Shown: positions 17,147 to 26,059, numbered from the stretch's first letter. The stretch: 64,000 nt of DNA from Mesorhizobium sp. AR07 (GCF_024746815.1 NZ_CP080525.1:4086501-4150500), one strand, 5' to 3'. Program-made: numbers and translations. The notes: generated by a model not told the origin, from the sequence alone.

Positions 17147-18013
17147 ATGACCAGCGTGCTCGACACCATCATCCAGGGCATCCTTCTCGGCGGCCTCTAT
17201 GCCCTGTTCGCGGCAGGCCTGAGCCTCGTCTTCGGCATCATGCGGCTGGTCAATCTGGCGCATGGCGACCTCATCGTGCTTGCCGCCTTCCTGATCCTGA
17301 TGCTGGTTACCGCGCTTGGCCTCAACCCGTTCGTCGCGGCGCTGGTCGCGATGCCGCTGATGTTCGCCGTCGGCTGGGCGCTGCAATTCTTCCTGCTCAA
17401 CCGCACGTTGGGCGCCGATATACTGCCGCCGCTGCTGGTCACTTTCGGCCTGTCGATCGTCATCCAGAATGGGCTGCTCGAAGGCTTTTCCGCCGACAGC
17501 CGGCGCATCTCGGTCGGCGGGCTGGAATCCGCATCGCTGGCGCTTGGGCCGATCAATGTCGGTGTCATGCCGCTGCTGACCTTGGCCTCCGCCATCGCGG
17601 TGATCGTCGGCCTCAACCAGCTGTTCTACCGCACATCGCTCGGCCGCGCCTTTCGCGCCACCTCGGACGACCCGGTCACCGCCGGACTGATGGGCATCCA
17701 GCCGAAGCGGATTTTTGCCACCGCGACAGGCATCGCCATGGTGGTGGTGACGATCGCCGCGCTCTACCTCGGCACCCGTGCAAACTTCGATCCGACCATC
17801 GGACCGGCGCGGCTGATCTACGCCTTCGAGGCGGTCATCATCGGCGGCCTCGGCTCGCTGTGGGGAACGCTCGCCGGCGGCATCGTCATCGGCGTCGCGC
17901 AGACCTTTGGCGCCGCGATCAATCCGGAATGGCAGATCCTGGCCGGACACCTGGCCTTCCTGGTGGTGCTGCTGGTCAGGCCGCGCGGGCTGTTTCCGCG
18001 CGCGGTGGATTAA
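17147..18013 (+). CDS. Liv-type ABC transporter permease (LivH-like)
   Basis: A 288-residue inner-membrane permease. It starts LDTIIQGILLGGLYALFAAG and continues LSLVFGIMRLVNLAHGD, both hallmarks of LivH. The late loop RATSDDPVTAGLMGI and GGLGSLWGTLAGG are also typical. ATG at 17147 is chosen by homology. The frame is open further upstream through the hairpin at 17060-17103, but that part is not protein-like. Confidence 0.9.
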   Translation: MTSVLDTIIQGILLGGLYALFAAGLSLVFGIMRLVNLAHGDLIVLAAFLILMLVTALGLNPFVAALVAMPLMFAVGWALQFFLLNRTLGADILPPLLVTFGLSIVIQNGLLEGFSADSRRISVGGLESASLALGPINVGVMPLLTLASAIAVIVGLNQLFYRTSLGRAFRATSDDPVTAGLMGIQPKRIFATATGIAMVVVTIAALYLGTRANFDPTIGPARLIYAFEAVIIGGLGSLWGTLAGGIVIGVAQTFGAAINPEWQILAGHLAFLVVLLVRPRGLFPRAVD

Positions 18014-18033
18014 CTGCCATGGTCGAACTCTAC

Positions 18034-18193
18034 GGCGCCCCCCTCTGGCCTGCCGGCCATCTCCCCCACGAGGGGGGAGATCGGCTGGCACCGGCCTCGG
18101 CGCCTCTTCTGCTACGCCTGCGATTGGCGAAAGCGGCGATGATGGCCAATCTCCCCCCGTGTGGGGGAGATGTCCGGCAGGACAGAGGGGGGC
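18034..18193. repeat. palindromic intergenic mosaic element, copy C
   Basis: About 160 bp with the same outer arms (CCCCCCTCTGGCCTGCCGG and its near-complement) and inner arms (ATCTCCCCC) as the element at 2425-2580, and a related spacer containing ATTGGCGAAAGC. It fills the gap between the two permease genes of the Liv-type operon. Confidence 0.8.
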
Positions 18194-18215
18194 GCGACAG
18201 AACGCGACCGCGTCC

Positions 18216-19304
18216 ATGACAGACATCTCCACGACACCCTGGAAAGTCGAAACCCGAACCAAGGCATCGGCGACCTTCGCCATCGTCGCCGCACTCGTCA
18301 TCCTGCTCGCCTTCACCGCGCCTCTCTTCGTCTCGCGCAGCGTGCTGCAAGACCTGTTCTTCATCCTCACCATGCTGGTGCTGGCGCAGAACTGGAACCT
18401 CTTGGCCGGCTATGCCGGGCTGGTCTCGGTCGGCCAGCAGGCCTTTGTCGGCTTCGGCGCCTACGCCATGTTCGCCTTGGTGATCCTTGGCGGGCTCGAC
18501 CCGCTGGCCGCGATCCTGCTTGCCGGCATCGCCAGCGCCCTGCTCGCCATCCCGACCGCCTTCTTCCTGTTTCGCTTGCAGGGCGCCTATTTCGCCATTG
18601 GCAGCTGGGTCATCGCCGAAGTGGTGCGGCTGGTGCTGGCGCAATGGAAGATGCTGGGCGGCGGCACCGGCACCTCGCTGCCGCGCGAGGCGACCCGCGA
18701 CATGCCGGCGCTGAAGCTGGTCGGCGAACTGTTCGGCGTCAAATCGTCTGAAGCCGGCGACATCCTGACCTACTGGCTGGCGCTGCTCTTGGCCATCGCC
18801 ACGATTGGCCTCGTCTACCGCCTGCTGCGCTCGAAGCAGGGGCTGGGGCTCGCCGCCGTGCGCGACAACCAGGAGGCGGCACGCTCGGTCGGCGTCGACG
18901 CGCGGCGCATGAAGACACTGGTCTATCTGGCTGCTGCCTTCGGCGCCGGGCTGGCCGGTGCGCTGATCTATGTGCAGAAGGCCCGCATCTCGCCGGACGC
19001 CGCCTTCTCCGTCGTCGACTGGACCGCCTATGTCATCTTCATCGTCGTCATCGGCGGCATCGGCACCATCGAGGGCCCGATCGTCGGCGTCATCGTCTTC
19101 TACATCCTGCAGAATCTGCTTGCCGATTACGGCTCCTGGTATCTCCTGGTGCTCGGGCTGATCGGCATCGCCATCATGCTGTTTGCGCCGCGGGGCCTGT
19201 GGGGCCTGTTTGCCGAGCGCACCGGTATCCAGCTTTTCCCCGTCCGTCGCCGGCTGACCGGCGGACCTGTACCATCAAGCAAAAAGGGAGGGCCGCATGG
19301 CTGA
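18216..19304 (+). CDS. Liv-type ABC transporter permease (LivM-like)
   Basis: A 362-residue inner-membrane permease with a long N-terminal extension (about 25 residues), then some nine membrane segments. It contains QNWNLLAGYAGLVSVGQQAF, the LivM signature, and the loop AVRDNQEAARSVGVD. ATG at 18216 is chosen by homology. Its last 8 bp overlap the monooxygenase gene, so transport and hydroxylation are translationally coupled. Confidence 0.9.
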   Translation: MTDISTTPWKVETRTKASATFAIVAALVILLAFTAPLFVSRSVLQDLFFILTMLVLAQNWNLLAGYAGLVSVGQQAFVGFGAYAMFALVILGGLDPLAAILLAGIASALLAIPTAFFLFRLQGAYFAIGSWVIAEVVRLVLAQWKMLGGGTGTSLPREATRDMPALKLVGELFGVKSSEAGDILTYWLALLLAIATIGLVYRLLRSKQGLGLAAVRDNQEAARSVGVDARRMKTLVYLAAAFGAGLAGALIYVQKARISPDAAFSVVDWTAYVIFIVVIGGIGTIEGPIVGVIVFYILQNLLADYGSWYLLVLGLIGIAIMLFAPRGLWGLFAERTGIQLFPVRRRLTGGPVPSSKKGGPHG

Positions 19305-21051
19305 CATCACCACCGACGTGCTGACCATCGGCACCGGGCCCGCGGGCTCGGCGACCGCAGCGCTGCTTTCGACCTACGGCGTCGAGAATATGGTCATCAA
19401 CCGCTATCGCTGGCTGGCCGCGACGCCGCGCGCCCACATCACCAACCAGCGCACGATGGAAGTGCTGCGCGACCTCGGCAAGGACGTCGAGGCGGAAGCC
19501 TACATGCACGCCACCGAACAGGATCTGATGGGCGAAAACGTGTTCTGCACCTCGCTCGCCGGCGAGGAGATCGGTCGCATGCGCAGCTGGGGCAAGCATC
19601 CGCTTTCCCGCGCCGAACATCTTCTGTCCTCGCCCTCGCACATGAACGACTTGCCGCAGACCTTCATGGAGCCTCTGCTGTTCAAGACCGCCTGTTCGCG
19701 CGGCACGCAATCGCGGATGTCGACTGAGTACCTTTCCCACGTACAGGACGGCGACGGCGTCACCACAACCTGCCGCGACCGGCTGACCGGCAAGGACATC
19801 ACCATCCGCTCGAAATATCTGGTCGGCGCCGATGGTGGCAATTCGCTGGTCGCCGAGCATGCCGGTCTGCCCTTCGAAGGCAAGATGGGCGTCGGCGGCT
19901 CGATGAACATCCTGTTCAAGGCCGACCTGTCGAAATACGTCGCCCACCGACCGTCGGTGCTCTACTGGGTGGTGCAGCCGGGCGCCGATGTCGGCGGCAT
20001 CGGCATGGGCCTGGTGCGCATGATCCGGCCGTGGAACGAGTGGCTGATCGTCTGGGGCTACGACATCAACCAGCCGGCGCCCAAGGTCGACGACGCCTTC
20101 GCCAGGAAGGTGGCGCGCGATCTCGTCGGCGACCCCGAGCTGGAGATCGACATCCAGTCGGTATCGACCTGGACCGTCAACAACATGTACGCCACGCAAA
20201 CCTCCAAGGGCCGCGTGTTCTGCATGGGCGACGCCATCCATCGCCACCCGCCGTCGAACGGGCTCGGTTCCAACACCTCGATCCAGGACGGCTTCAACCT
20301 CGCCTGGAAGCTCGCCTATGTCATCAAGGGCAAGGCCGGCCCGAAACTCCTCGACAGCTATTCGCAGGAGCGCGCGCCGGTCGCCAGGCAGATCGTCACC
20401 CGCGCCAACAAGTCGATCGAGGAATTCGGCCCGATCTTCAAGGCGCTCGGCCTGCTCGATTCCATCGACCCGGTGAAGATGCAATCGAACATGGATGCCC
20501 GCTGCGACGACACGCCGGGAGCCGAGGCGCAGCGAGCAAAAATCCGCGAGACGATCGCCTCAAAGGTCTATGAGTTCGACGCCCATGGCGTCGAGATGAA
20601 CCAGCGCTACAAGTCGAAGGCCATCGTCGCCGACGGTCAGAAGGAACCGGCCTTCACCAGGGATGCCGAGCTGCACTACCAGCCGACCTCCTGGCCGGGC
20701 GCCCGGCTGCCGCATGTCTGGGTGCATTCAGAGCGCGGCGACAAGGTCTCCACGCTCGACTTGACCGGCCATGGCAAGTTTACCGTGCTGACCGGCATTG
20801 GCGGCCAGGGCTGGCTCGACGCGGCCAAGGCGGTCGGCAAGGAACTCGGCATCGACATTGCTGGCCATCTGATCGGGCCGCGCCAGCCCTGGCAGGACTT
20901 TTCCGGCGACTGGGCGCGCGCCCGCGAAGTGCGCGACAGCGGCGTCCTGCTGGTACGCCCGGACCAGCATGTCGGCTGGCGCGCGGACGCGATAGGCAGC
21001 GATCCGGCAGCGGACCTGCGCCGCGCCCTGACGTCAATTCTGGACAAGTGA
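19297..21051 (+). CDS. FAD-dependent phenol hydroxylase, TfdB (2,4-dichlorophenol 6-monooxygenase) family
   Basis: A 584-residue single-component flavin monooxygenase using NAD(P)H and O2 to add a hydroxyl to a phenolic ring. Features are the FAD-binding IGTGPAGSATA near the N-terminus, the PRAHITNQRTMEVLRDLG segment, LVGADGGNS (DG motif) and GRVFCMGDAIHRHPP-NGLGSN (second FAD motif). A thioredoxin-like C-terminal domain follows. The pattern closely follows TfdB proteins. With a hydroxyquinol cleavage enzyme next to it, hydroxylation of resorcinol or another dihydroxybenzene to hydroxyquinol is the likeliest reaction. Chlorophenol activity is not implied. Confidence 0.88.
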   Translation: MADITTDVLTIGTGPAGSATAALLSTYGVENMVINRYRWLAATPRAHITNQRTMEVLRDLGKDVEAEAYMHATEQDLMGENVFCTSLAGEEIGRMRSWGKHPLSRAEHLLSSPSHMNDLPQTFMEPLLFKTACSRGTQSRMSTEYLSHVQDGDGVTTTCRDRLTGKDITIRSKYLVGADGGNSLVAEHAGLPFEGKMGVGGSMNILFKADLSKYVAHRPSVLYWVVQPGADVGGIGMGLVRMIRPWNEWLIVWGYDINQPAPKVDDAFARKVARDLVGDPELEIDIQSVSTWTVNNMYATQTSKGRVFCMGDAIHRHPPSNGLGSNTSIQDGFNLAWKLAYVIKGKAGPKLLDSYSQERAPVARQIVTRANKSIEEFGPIFKALGLLDSIDPVKMQSNMDARCDDTPGAEAQRAKIRETIASKVYEFDAHGVEMNQRYKSKAIVADGQKEPAFTRDAELHYQPTSWPGARLPHVWVHSERGDKVSTLDLTGHGKFTVLTGIGGQGWLDAAKAVGKELGIDIAGHLIGPRQPWQDFSGDWARAREVRDSGVLLVRPDQHVGWRADAIGSDPAADLRRALTSILDK

Positions 21052-21060
21052 GGACGCACG

Positions 21061-21963
21061 ATGGAAGCGCACGAAAAGGGCTTCTTCACCGAGGAGAATT
21101 CGGTCGAGGTCGTCACCGGCCGCAACCGCAACGCCAAAAGCGAACGGCTGAAGACGGTGATGGAGGTCATCACCCGCAAGCTGCACGAGGCGGTCAAGGA
21201 GATCGACCCGACGCAGGAGGAATGGTTCGAGGCGATCCTGTTCCTGACCAGGACCGGCCAGCTGTCGACCGAATGGCGGCAGGAGTTCATCCTTTTGTCG
21301 GATGTGCTCGGCGTGTCGATGCTGGTCGACGCCATCAACAACCGCAAACCCTCGGGCGCCTCGGAATCGACGGTGCTCGGCCCCTTCCACATCGCCGATG
21401 CGCCGGAACTGCCGATGGGCGCCAACATCTGCCTCGACCAGAAGGGCGAGGACATGTTCATCCATGGCCGCATCCTCGACACCCAGGGCAAGCCGATCGC
21501 CGGTGCCGTGCTCGATGTCTGGCAGGCCAATGACGAGGGTTTCTATGACGTGCAGCAGAAGGGCATCCTGCCCGACTTCAATTTGCGCGGTGTCTTCCGC
21601 ACCGGCGCCGATGGCCGCTACTGGTTCCGCGCGGTGAAGCCGAAATTCTACCCGATCCCCGACGACGGCACGGTCGGCAAGCTGCTGCATGCGCTTGGCC
21701 GCCATCCCTATCGCCCGGCGCATCTGCACTACATCCTGAAAGCCGACGGCTTCGAGACGCTGACCACCCACATCTTCGACCCCGACGACCCCTACATCAA
21801 CTCGGACGCGGTGTTCGGGGTGAAGGAGAGCCTGCTGGCCGAGTTCACGCGCGTCGACGATCCGGCGCGCGCCAAGGGCCTCGAATTCGCCAACCCATTC
21901 TGGGAGGTCGAGCACGATTTCGTGCTGGCGAGAGACCCAGGGCAATCGCATATGGGAAGCTGA
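21061..21963 (+). CDS. intradiol ring-cleavage dioxygenase, hydroxyquinol 1,2-dioxygenase type (second)
   Basis: A 300-residue iron(III) intradiol dioxygenase, paralogous to the one at 12200. Landmarks are GPFHIADAPELPMG, the tyrosine in EGFYDVQQKG, the histidine-rich RPAHLHYIL, and a longer N-terminal linker helix with RNAKSERLKTVM. It lies 9 bp after the hydroxylase gene and ends the operon. The two paralogues sit at opposite ends of the same + strand block, so each may have its own ring substrate (inference), or one may be a spare. Confidence 0.9.
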   Translation: MEAHEKGFFTEENSVEVVTGRNRNAKSERLKTVMEVITRKLHEAVKEIDPTQEEWFEAILFLTRTGQLSTEWRQEFILLSDVLGVSMLVDAINNRKPSGASESTVLGPFHIADAPELPMGANICLDQKGEDMFIHGRILDTQGKPIAGAVLDVWQANDEGFYDVQQKGILPDFNLRGVFRTGADGRYWFRAVKPKFYPIPDDGTVGKLLHALGRHPYRPAHLHYILKADGFETLTTHIFDPDDPYINSDAVFGVKESLLAEFTRVDDPARAKGLEFANPFWEVEHDFVLARDPGQSHMGS

Positions 21964-21980
21964 GGTTTTCGCCCTACGAA

Positions 21981-22164
21981 TACCCCCACCCCTACCCTCC
22001 CCACAAGGGGGAGGGAGTCTCCTATAGGCGCTGATCTCGGCAAATTGCTGAAGTTCGACGCTGAGTATGATGAACAAGGGCGCGCGGCAGCATTCCCTCC
22101 CCCTTGTGGGGGTCCGAAGGACGGGCGAGACCCGTGGCTCGCCCCGGTTGGTTAGGGTGGGGGT
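21981..22164. repeat. palindromic repeat (CCCCCACCCCTACCCTCC type)
   Basis: Inverted arms TACCCCCACCCCTACCCTCC and ccctccccCTTGTGGGGG ... TTAGGGTGGGGG bound about 184 bp containing an AT-richer spacer. It fills most of the 280-bp gap between the aromatic operon and the convergent fatty-acid gene. It could fold into a large hairpin and end transcription from both sides. Confidence 0.7.
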
Positions 22165-22242
22165 CCTTCTTCGCAAGAATCCATATGCGATTGCCCTGGC
22201 GAGAGATCAGGTAGCCGGTGTCTCCCCGCTGGGACGGCGCGA

Positions 22243-24315
22243 TCAGGCTGTCGCGCCGGCTTCCCAGGAACCGGTCTCGGCCATCCGCCGGAGCAGCGGA
22301 CCCACCTTGAACACGTCCTTGCCGGTCCGCTCATGCCAGTATTCGAGCCGTTCGATGATCTTGACCGCCCCTTCAAGTCCGGCCCAGAACATCGGGCCGC
22401 CCTTGCCGACGGGAAAACCATAGCCGTTGACCCAGACGACATCGATGTCGGAGGCGCGGGCCGCGATCCCTTCCTCCAGAATCTTGGCGCCCTCGTTGAC
22501 CAGCGGATAGAGCGTGCGCTCGATGATTTCTTCCGCGCCGATGGCGCGCGGCGCGATGCCCATCTGTGCCGCCTTGTCGCGGATCAGCGCCTCGACTTGC
22601 GGGTCGGGAACCGGCGTGCGCGCGCCGGCCTCGTAGAGATAGAAGCCACGGCCGGTCTTCTGGCCGAAATGCCCTTGCTCGCACAGCGTGTCGGCGATGA
22701 CGGCCGTCTGGCCGCGCGCCTTGCGGTTGCGCCAGCTGATGTCGAGACCGGCGAGATCGCCCATCTGGAACGGCCCCATCGGCCAGCCGAAATCGGTGAA
22801 CGCCTGGTCGATCTGGCGCGGCGTGGCGCCTTCCAGCAGAAGCGCTTCGGATTCGGCGCCACGCGCGGCCAGCATTCGGTTGCCGACAAAGCCGTGGCAG
22901 ACGCCGACGACGACAGCCACCTTGCCGATCCGCCGCGCCAGGTCGACGACGCTCGCCAGCGCGTCGGGCGCGGTCTTCTGCGCCCGCACGATCTCCAGCA
23001 GCTTCATGACATTGGCTGGCGAAAAGAAATGCAGGCCAAGCACATCTTGCGGCCGCGAGGTCGAGGCGGCGATTTCATTGATGTCGAGATAGGAGGTGTT
23101 GGTGGCAAGGATGGCGCCCGGCTTGGCCACCGCGTCGAGCCTGGCGAAAACCTCCTTCTTGACCGCCATGTCCTCGAACACCGCTTCGACGATCAGGTCG
23201 CAATCGGCGAGATCGGCATAGCCGGTGGAGCCCTTGAACTGGCCAAGCCGCTCGCGCTTGGCATCTTCGGTCAATGAGCCGCGCGTGACGGAAACGGCGT
23301 AGTTCTTGTCGATTGTCGCCAGCCCGCGCTGCAGCGCCTCATGGCTGGTTTCCAGCAAGGTGACGGGATAGCCGCCATTGGCGAAGGCCATGGCGATGCC
23401 GCCGCCCATGGTCCCGGCACCGATGACGCCGACTCGGGCGATCCTGCGCTTGCCAACATCTTTGCCGGAAATCTTTGCCGCTTCACGTTCGGCGAAAAAC
23501 AGATGCCGCTGCGCCCGCGACTGGTCGCTGGCGACGAGCTTCACGAACAGCGCTCGCTCCGCTGTCAGCGCCTCGTCGAACGGGAGCGTAACGGCGTTGC
23601 GCACTGCCTGCGCGCAGGCGATCGGCGCCTCGAGGCCGCGTGCCTTCTTGGCAAGGCTCGCCGCCTCGGCGTCGAAGGCCGCAAGGTCGGTTTCCCCAAG
23701 CCTTTCATCGCGATCGCGCACAGCCGTGAAGGGAGCACCCTTGCGGGCTATTTCCCTGGCGAAATTCACGGCATGCGTGGTCAGATCGCCTTCGAAAACG
23801 GCATCGACCACACCGGCGGCATGCGCCTCTTCAGCACCGATCGGCGCCCCGGAAACGATCATCCGCAGCGCCTTCAGCGCGCCGACCAGGCGCGGCAGCC
23901 GCACCGTGCCGCCGCCGCCCGGCAACAGGCCGAGCTTGACCTCGGGAAGGCCGAGCTTGGCGCTGGCATCGGCGACGCGGAAATGGCAGCCGAGCGCCAG
24001 TTCCAGGCCGCCGCCGAGCGCGGTGCCGTGAATGGCGGCGATTGTCGGCTTGGCGATGGTTTCCAACGTCGCCACGATGGCGCGCAGATCGGGCTGCTGG
24101 ACCGGCTTGCCGAATTCGGTGATGTCGGCGCCCGCGACAAAGGTCCGCCCGGCGCAGGCAATGACGATAGCGGCGACCGATGGCTCGTCGCGCAGCTCAA
24201 CCAGCGCCTGCATCAGTGGCTCGCGGACATGGAAGCTCAGCGCGTTGACGGGCGGATTGTCGATGGTGATGACCGCAACGTCGCCGTCGCGGCTGACCTT
24301 CAGGAAATCGGACAC
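22243..24315 (-). CDS. fused enoyl-CoA hydratase / 3-hydroxyacyl-CoA dehydrogenase (FadJ/FadB-like)
   Basis: A 690-residue bifunctional beta-oxidation enzyme. The N-terminal crotonase domain (about 1-190) has GTALGGGLELAL and LPEVKLGLLPGGGGT with its acidic residues. The Rossmann domain starts RVGVIGAGTMGGGIA near 295, then two C-terminal dehydrogenase domains. The start is GTG at 24315 with GGGAGG about 5 bp upstream; the longer frame reading has no homology. It hydrates enoyl-CoA and oxidises the 3-hydroxyacyl-CoA. It is alone on the - strand. A role downstream of aromatic breakdown is possible but not shown. Confidence 0.9.
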   Translation of the reverse strand: MSDFLKVSRDGDVAVITIDNPPVNALSFHVREPLMQALVELRDEPSVAAIVIACAGRTFVAGADITEFGKPVQQPDLRAIVATLETIAKPTIAAIHGTALGGGLELALGCHFRVADASAKLGLPEVKLGLLPGGGGTVRLPRLVGALKALRMIVSGAPIGAEEAHAAGVVDAVFEGDLTTHAVNFAREIARKGAPFTAVRDRDERLGETDLAAFDAEAASLAKKARGLEAPIACAQAVRNAVTLPFDEALTAERALFVKLVASDQSRAQRHLFFAEREAAKISGKDVGKRRIARVGVIGAGTMGGGIAMAFANGGYPVTLLETSHEALQRGLATIDKNYAVSVTRGSLTEDAKRERLGQFKGSTGYADLADCDLIVEAVFEDMAVKKEVFARLDAVAKPGAILATNTSYLDINEIAASTSRPQDVLGLHFFSPANVMKLLEIVRAQKTAPDALASVVDLARRIGKVAVVVGVCHGFVGNRMLAARGAESEALLLEGATPRQIDQAFTDFGWPMGPFQMGDLAGLDISWRNRKARGQTAVIADTLCEQGHFGQKTGRGFYLYEAGARTPVPDPQVEALIRDKAAQMGIAPRAIGAEEIIERTLYPLVNEGAKILEEGIAARASDIDVVWVNGYGFPVGKGGPMFWAGLEGAVKIIERLEYWHERTGKDVFKVGPLLRRMAETGSWEAGATA

Positions 24316-24407
24316 GCAAAACCTCCCAGCAATTGGTGAGCGGCTTGGGGCCGCGCGGACGGGATTTACAGCGCCATGACACGGATGGGAACCGCCTGGC
24401 ACAATGA

Positions 24408-24796
24408 CTAGCGCTGGCCGGCGGTTTCTGCAGCCATCACCTCCGGCATCGTGACGCCGGCACCGCGACCGCCACGCCAGGAGGCGAAGGCCGCGACAAG
24501 GTAGAGAATGGCCGAGAAGGTGAAGGCGAAGACGAGGCCATGCTTAAACGGTCCCGACATCAGCTCGGGGAAGAAGGCATGGCCGGTCAGCGTGTCGATG
24601 CTCTGCTGCGGCAATGCGTGCAGCACATCGCCCGGGATCAGCTCGCCCATCGGGTTGTAGCCGACGAAGGCAGCGAAAAGGCTGGCGACCGGCGGCATGT
24701 TGGCGATCTGATGCGCAACCGCTTCCGGCACGTGCTGCGCCAGCAGGCCGGCCTCCATGCTCTGCGGCAGGCTGACGGCGAGGCCAAGAATCATCA
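24408..24796 (-). pseudogene. 3' remnant of an MFS drug-efflux transporter (DHA2 type)
   Basis: Only about the last 130 residues of a 14-span efflux pump remain. They include LAVSLPQSMEAG, NMPPVASLFAAFVGYNP, GHAFFPELMSGPFKHGL and a final membrane span SAILYLVAAFASW, ending at TAG (24408-24410). The upstream in-frame sequence stops resembling a transporter at about 24796. The missing 5' part and the adjacent TetR remnant in the opposite direction indicate one deletion through a divergent pair. Confidence 0.75.
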
Positions 24797-25053
24797 GGCT
24801 ACTCGACCTGCCCGGCGACGACGGCTGGCGGCGCAAGATGCGGGCGCGCCGGCGTGACCAGATCGCCGCGCTGTTCGCACAGGCCGAACCACCGCTGCCT
24901 TCAGGCCAGGCCGAGCGGCTGGCTGTCATCGTGCCGCAACTGATGCGCATTCCTCTGGCGCTGGTTGGCGAGAAAAGACTGCGCGACGGCGTGCTGGAAG
25001 AACTGCGGCTGATGCTGGCGCGGCATCTGCAGGCCGTAACCTCGTCGTCCTAG
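24797..25053 (+). pseudogene. 3' remnant of a TetR-family repressor (probable)
   Basis: An open stretch of about 85 residues without its own start. It resembles the ligand-binding C-terminus of TetR repressors (AALFAQAEPPLPSG, then PQLMRIPLALVGEKRLRD and a final amphipathic helix). It begins at the same point where the MFS remnant ends, on the opposite strand, and its stop TAG lies inside the repeat at 25042-25100. No DNA-binding domain is left. The TetR call is by resemblance and moderate. Confidence 0.55.
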
Positions 25054-25100
25054 GGCGGAGCAAGGAGCGCAGCGACGCGGCGCAGACCCGAGGATGACGA
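25042..25100. repeat. palindromic repeat, copy 2 of 2
   Basis: Ends TCGTCGTCCTAGGG and CCCGAGGATGACGA around GCAAGGAGCGCAGCGACG, about 93% identical by eye to the element at 11051-11109. It sits directly after the TetR-like remnant and just before the 3' end of the sugar permease gene, and it supplies the remnant's stop codon. Confidence 0.8.
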
Positions 25101-25109
25101 AGGTGCGGA

Positions 25110-26057
25110 TCACCGCAGCGCCTTCTGCCCGCCCGCCGCCGTGATCACCCCAACGATAATCAGCCCTGTCAGCAACAACCGCACCCCGGCGCTGACGCCG
25201 AACGTGTTGAGCATGGTCAAAAGCAGCACCAGGAACAGCGCCGCGCCCCAGACGCCTGGGACATTGGCCTTGCCGCCGGCCACCGAGGTGCCGCCGATGA
25301 CGACGACGGCGATCGAGGCGAGCAGATACTCATTGCCGATGTCGACATTGGCGCCGCGGAAATAGCCGGCGAGCAGCGCGCCGTCGATGCCGCCAAGCGC
25401 CCCCGACAGTGTGTAGGTGAGGAAGCGGATGCGGCCGACATTGACGCCGGCGAGCCACGCGGCACGGATATTCTGGCCGATCGCCAGCACCGAGCGGCCA
25501 TAGATCATGCGCTGCAGCGCGATGGCAGCACCGATCGTGAACAGCACGGCAAGGATCGCCAGCGCCGGAATGCCCAGGATCTGCCAGTTGGCGAAATCGG
25601 CGAAACCGGGCGGCGGCTTGATCTGCAACCCGCGTCCATAGCTGATATCGATCGACTGGATGATGAAGCTGGCCGACAGCGTGGCGATGATCGGCGGAAT
25701 GCGCAGCGCCCAGATCAGCAGATAGTTGACCGCGCCGACCGCCATGCCGCAGGCGAGCGCCGCCAAAAGCCCGACCGCGATCATGGAGTCGTTACCGTCC
25801 ATCACCTTCATGGCGACGGCGCTGGCAAGGCCGATATTGGCCGGCAGCGACAGATCGACATTGCCCGGCCCGAGCGTGATGACGAACATCTGGCCGACGC
25901 CGACGATAACCGTGAACACCGCGAGCGACAGCGCCGCCGTGACCATGCCGCCGGCGCCATAGCCGCCGGTGAAGGCGATCGTCGCCAGCCACACCAGCAG
26001 CGCGCCGAGGAACGACCAGATCCAGGGCTTGGCAAGCAGTGGTTTCAACACCGCCAT
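25110..26057 (-). CDS. sugar ABC transporter permease (RbsC-like)
   Basis: A 315-residue inner-membrane permease of the ribose/xylose class. It has about eight to ten membrane spans, a central MFVITLGPGNVDLSLPANIG segment and a late loop GGTSVAGGKANVPG that is characteristic of RbsC. It lies 2 bp downstream of its sister permease. Together with that protein, the duplicated ATPase and the binding protein, it forms an RbsABC-type importer. It is the last gene of that operon. Confidence 0.9.
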   Translation of the reverse strand: MAVLKPLLAKPWIWSFLGALLVWLATIAFTGGYGAGGMVTAALSLAVFTVIVGVGQMFVITLGPGNVDLSLPANIGLASAVAMKVMDGNDSMIAVGLLAALACGMAVGAVNYLLIWALRIPPIIATLSASFIIQSIDISYGRGLQIKPPPGFADFANWQILGIPALAILAVLFTIGAAIALQRMIYGRSVLAIGQNIRAAWLAGVNVGRIRFLTYTLSGALGGIDGALLAGYFRGANVDIGNEYLLASIAVVVIGGTSVAGGKANVPGVWGAALFLVLLLTMLNTFGVSAGVRLLLTGLIIVGVITAAGGQKALR

Positions 26058-26059
26058 GG

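Noticed and set aside
19297..21051. Chlorophenol degradation by the TfdB-like enzyme
   Set aside because: The family match is real, but no chlorocatechol-specific cycloisomerase or dienelactone hydrolase is present, so a non-chlorinated substrate is more likely.
2421..22164. Insertion sequence or transposon for the palindromic elements
   Set aside because: None carries a transposase frame, and no target-site duplication could be picked out by eye. They are short non-coding repeats.
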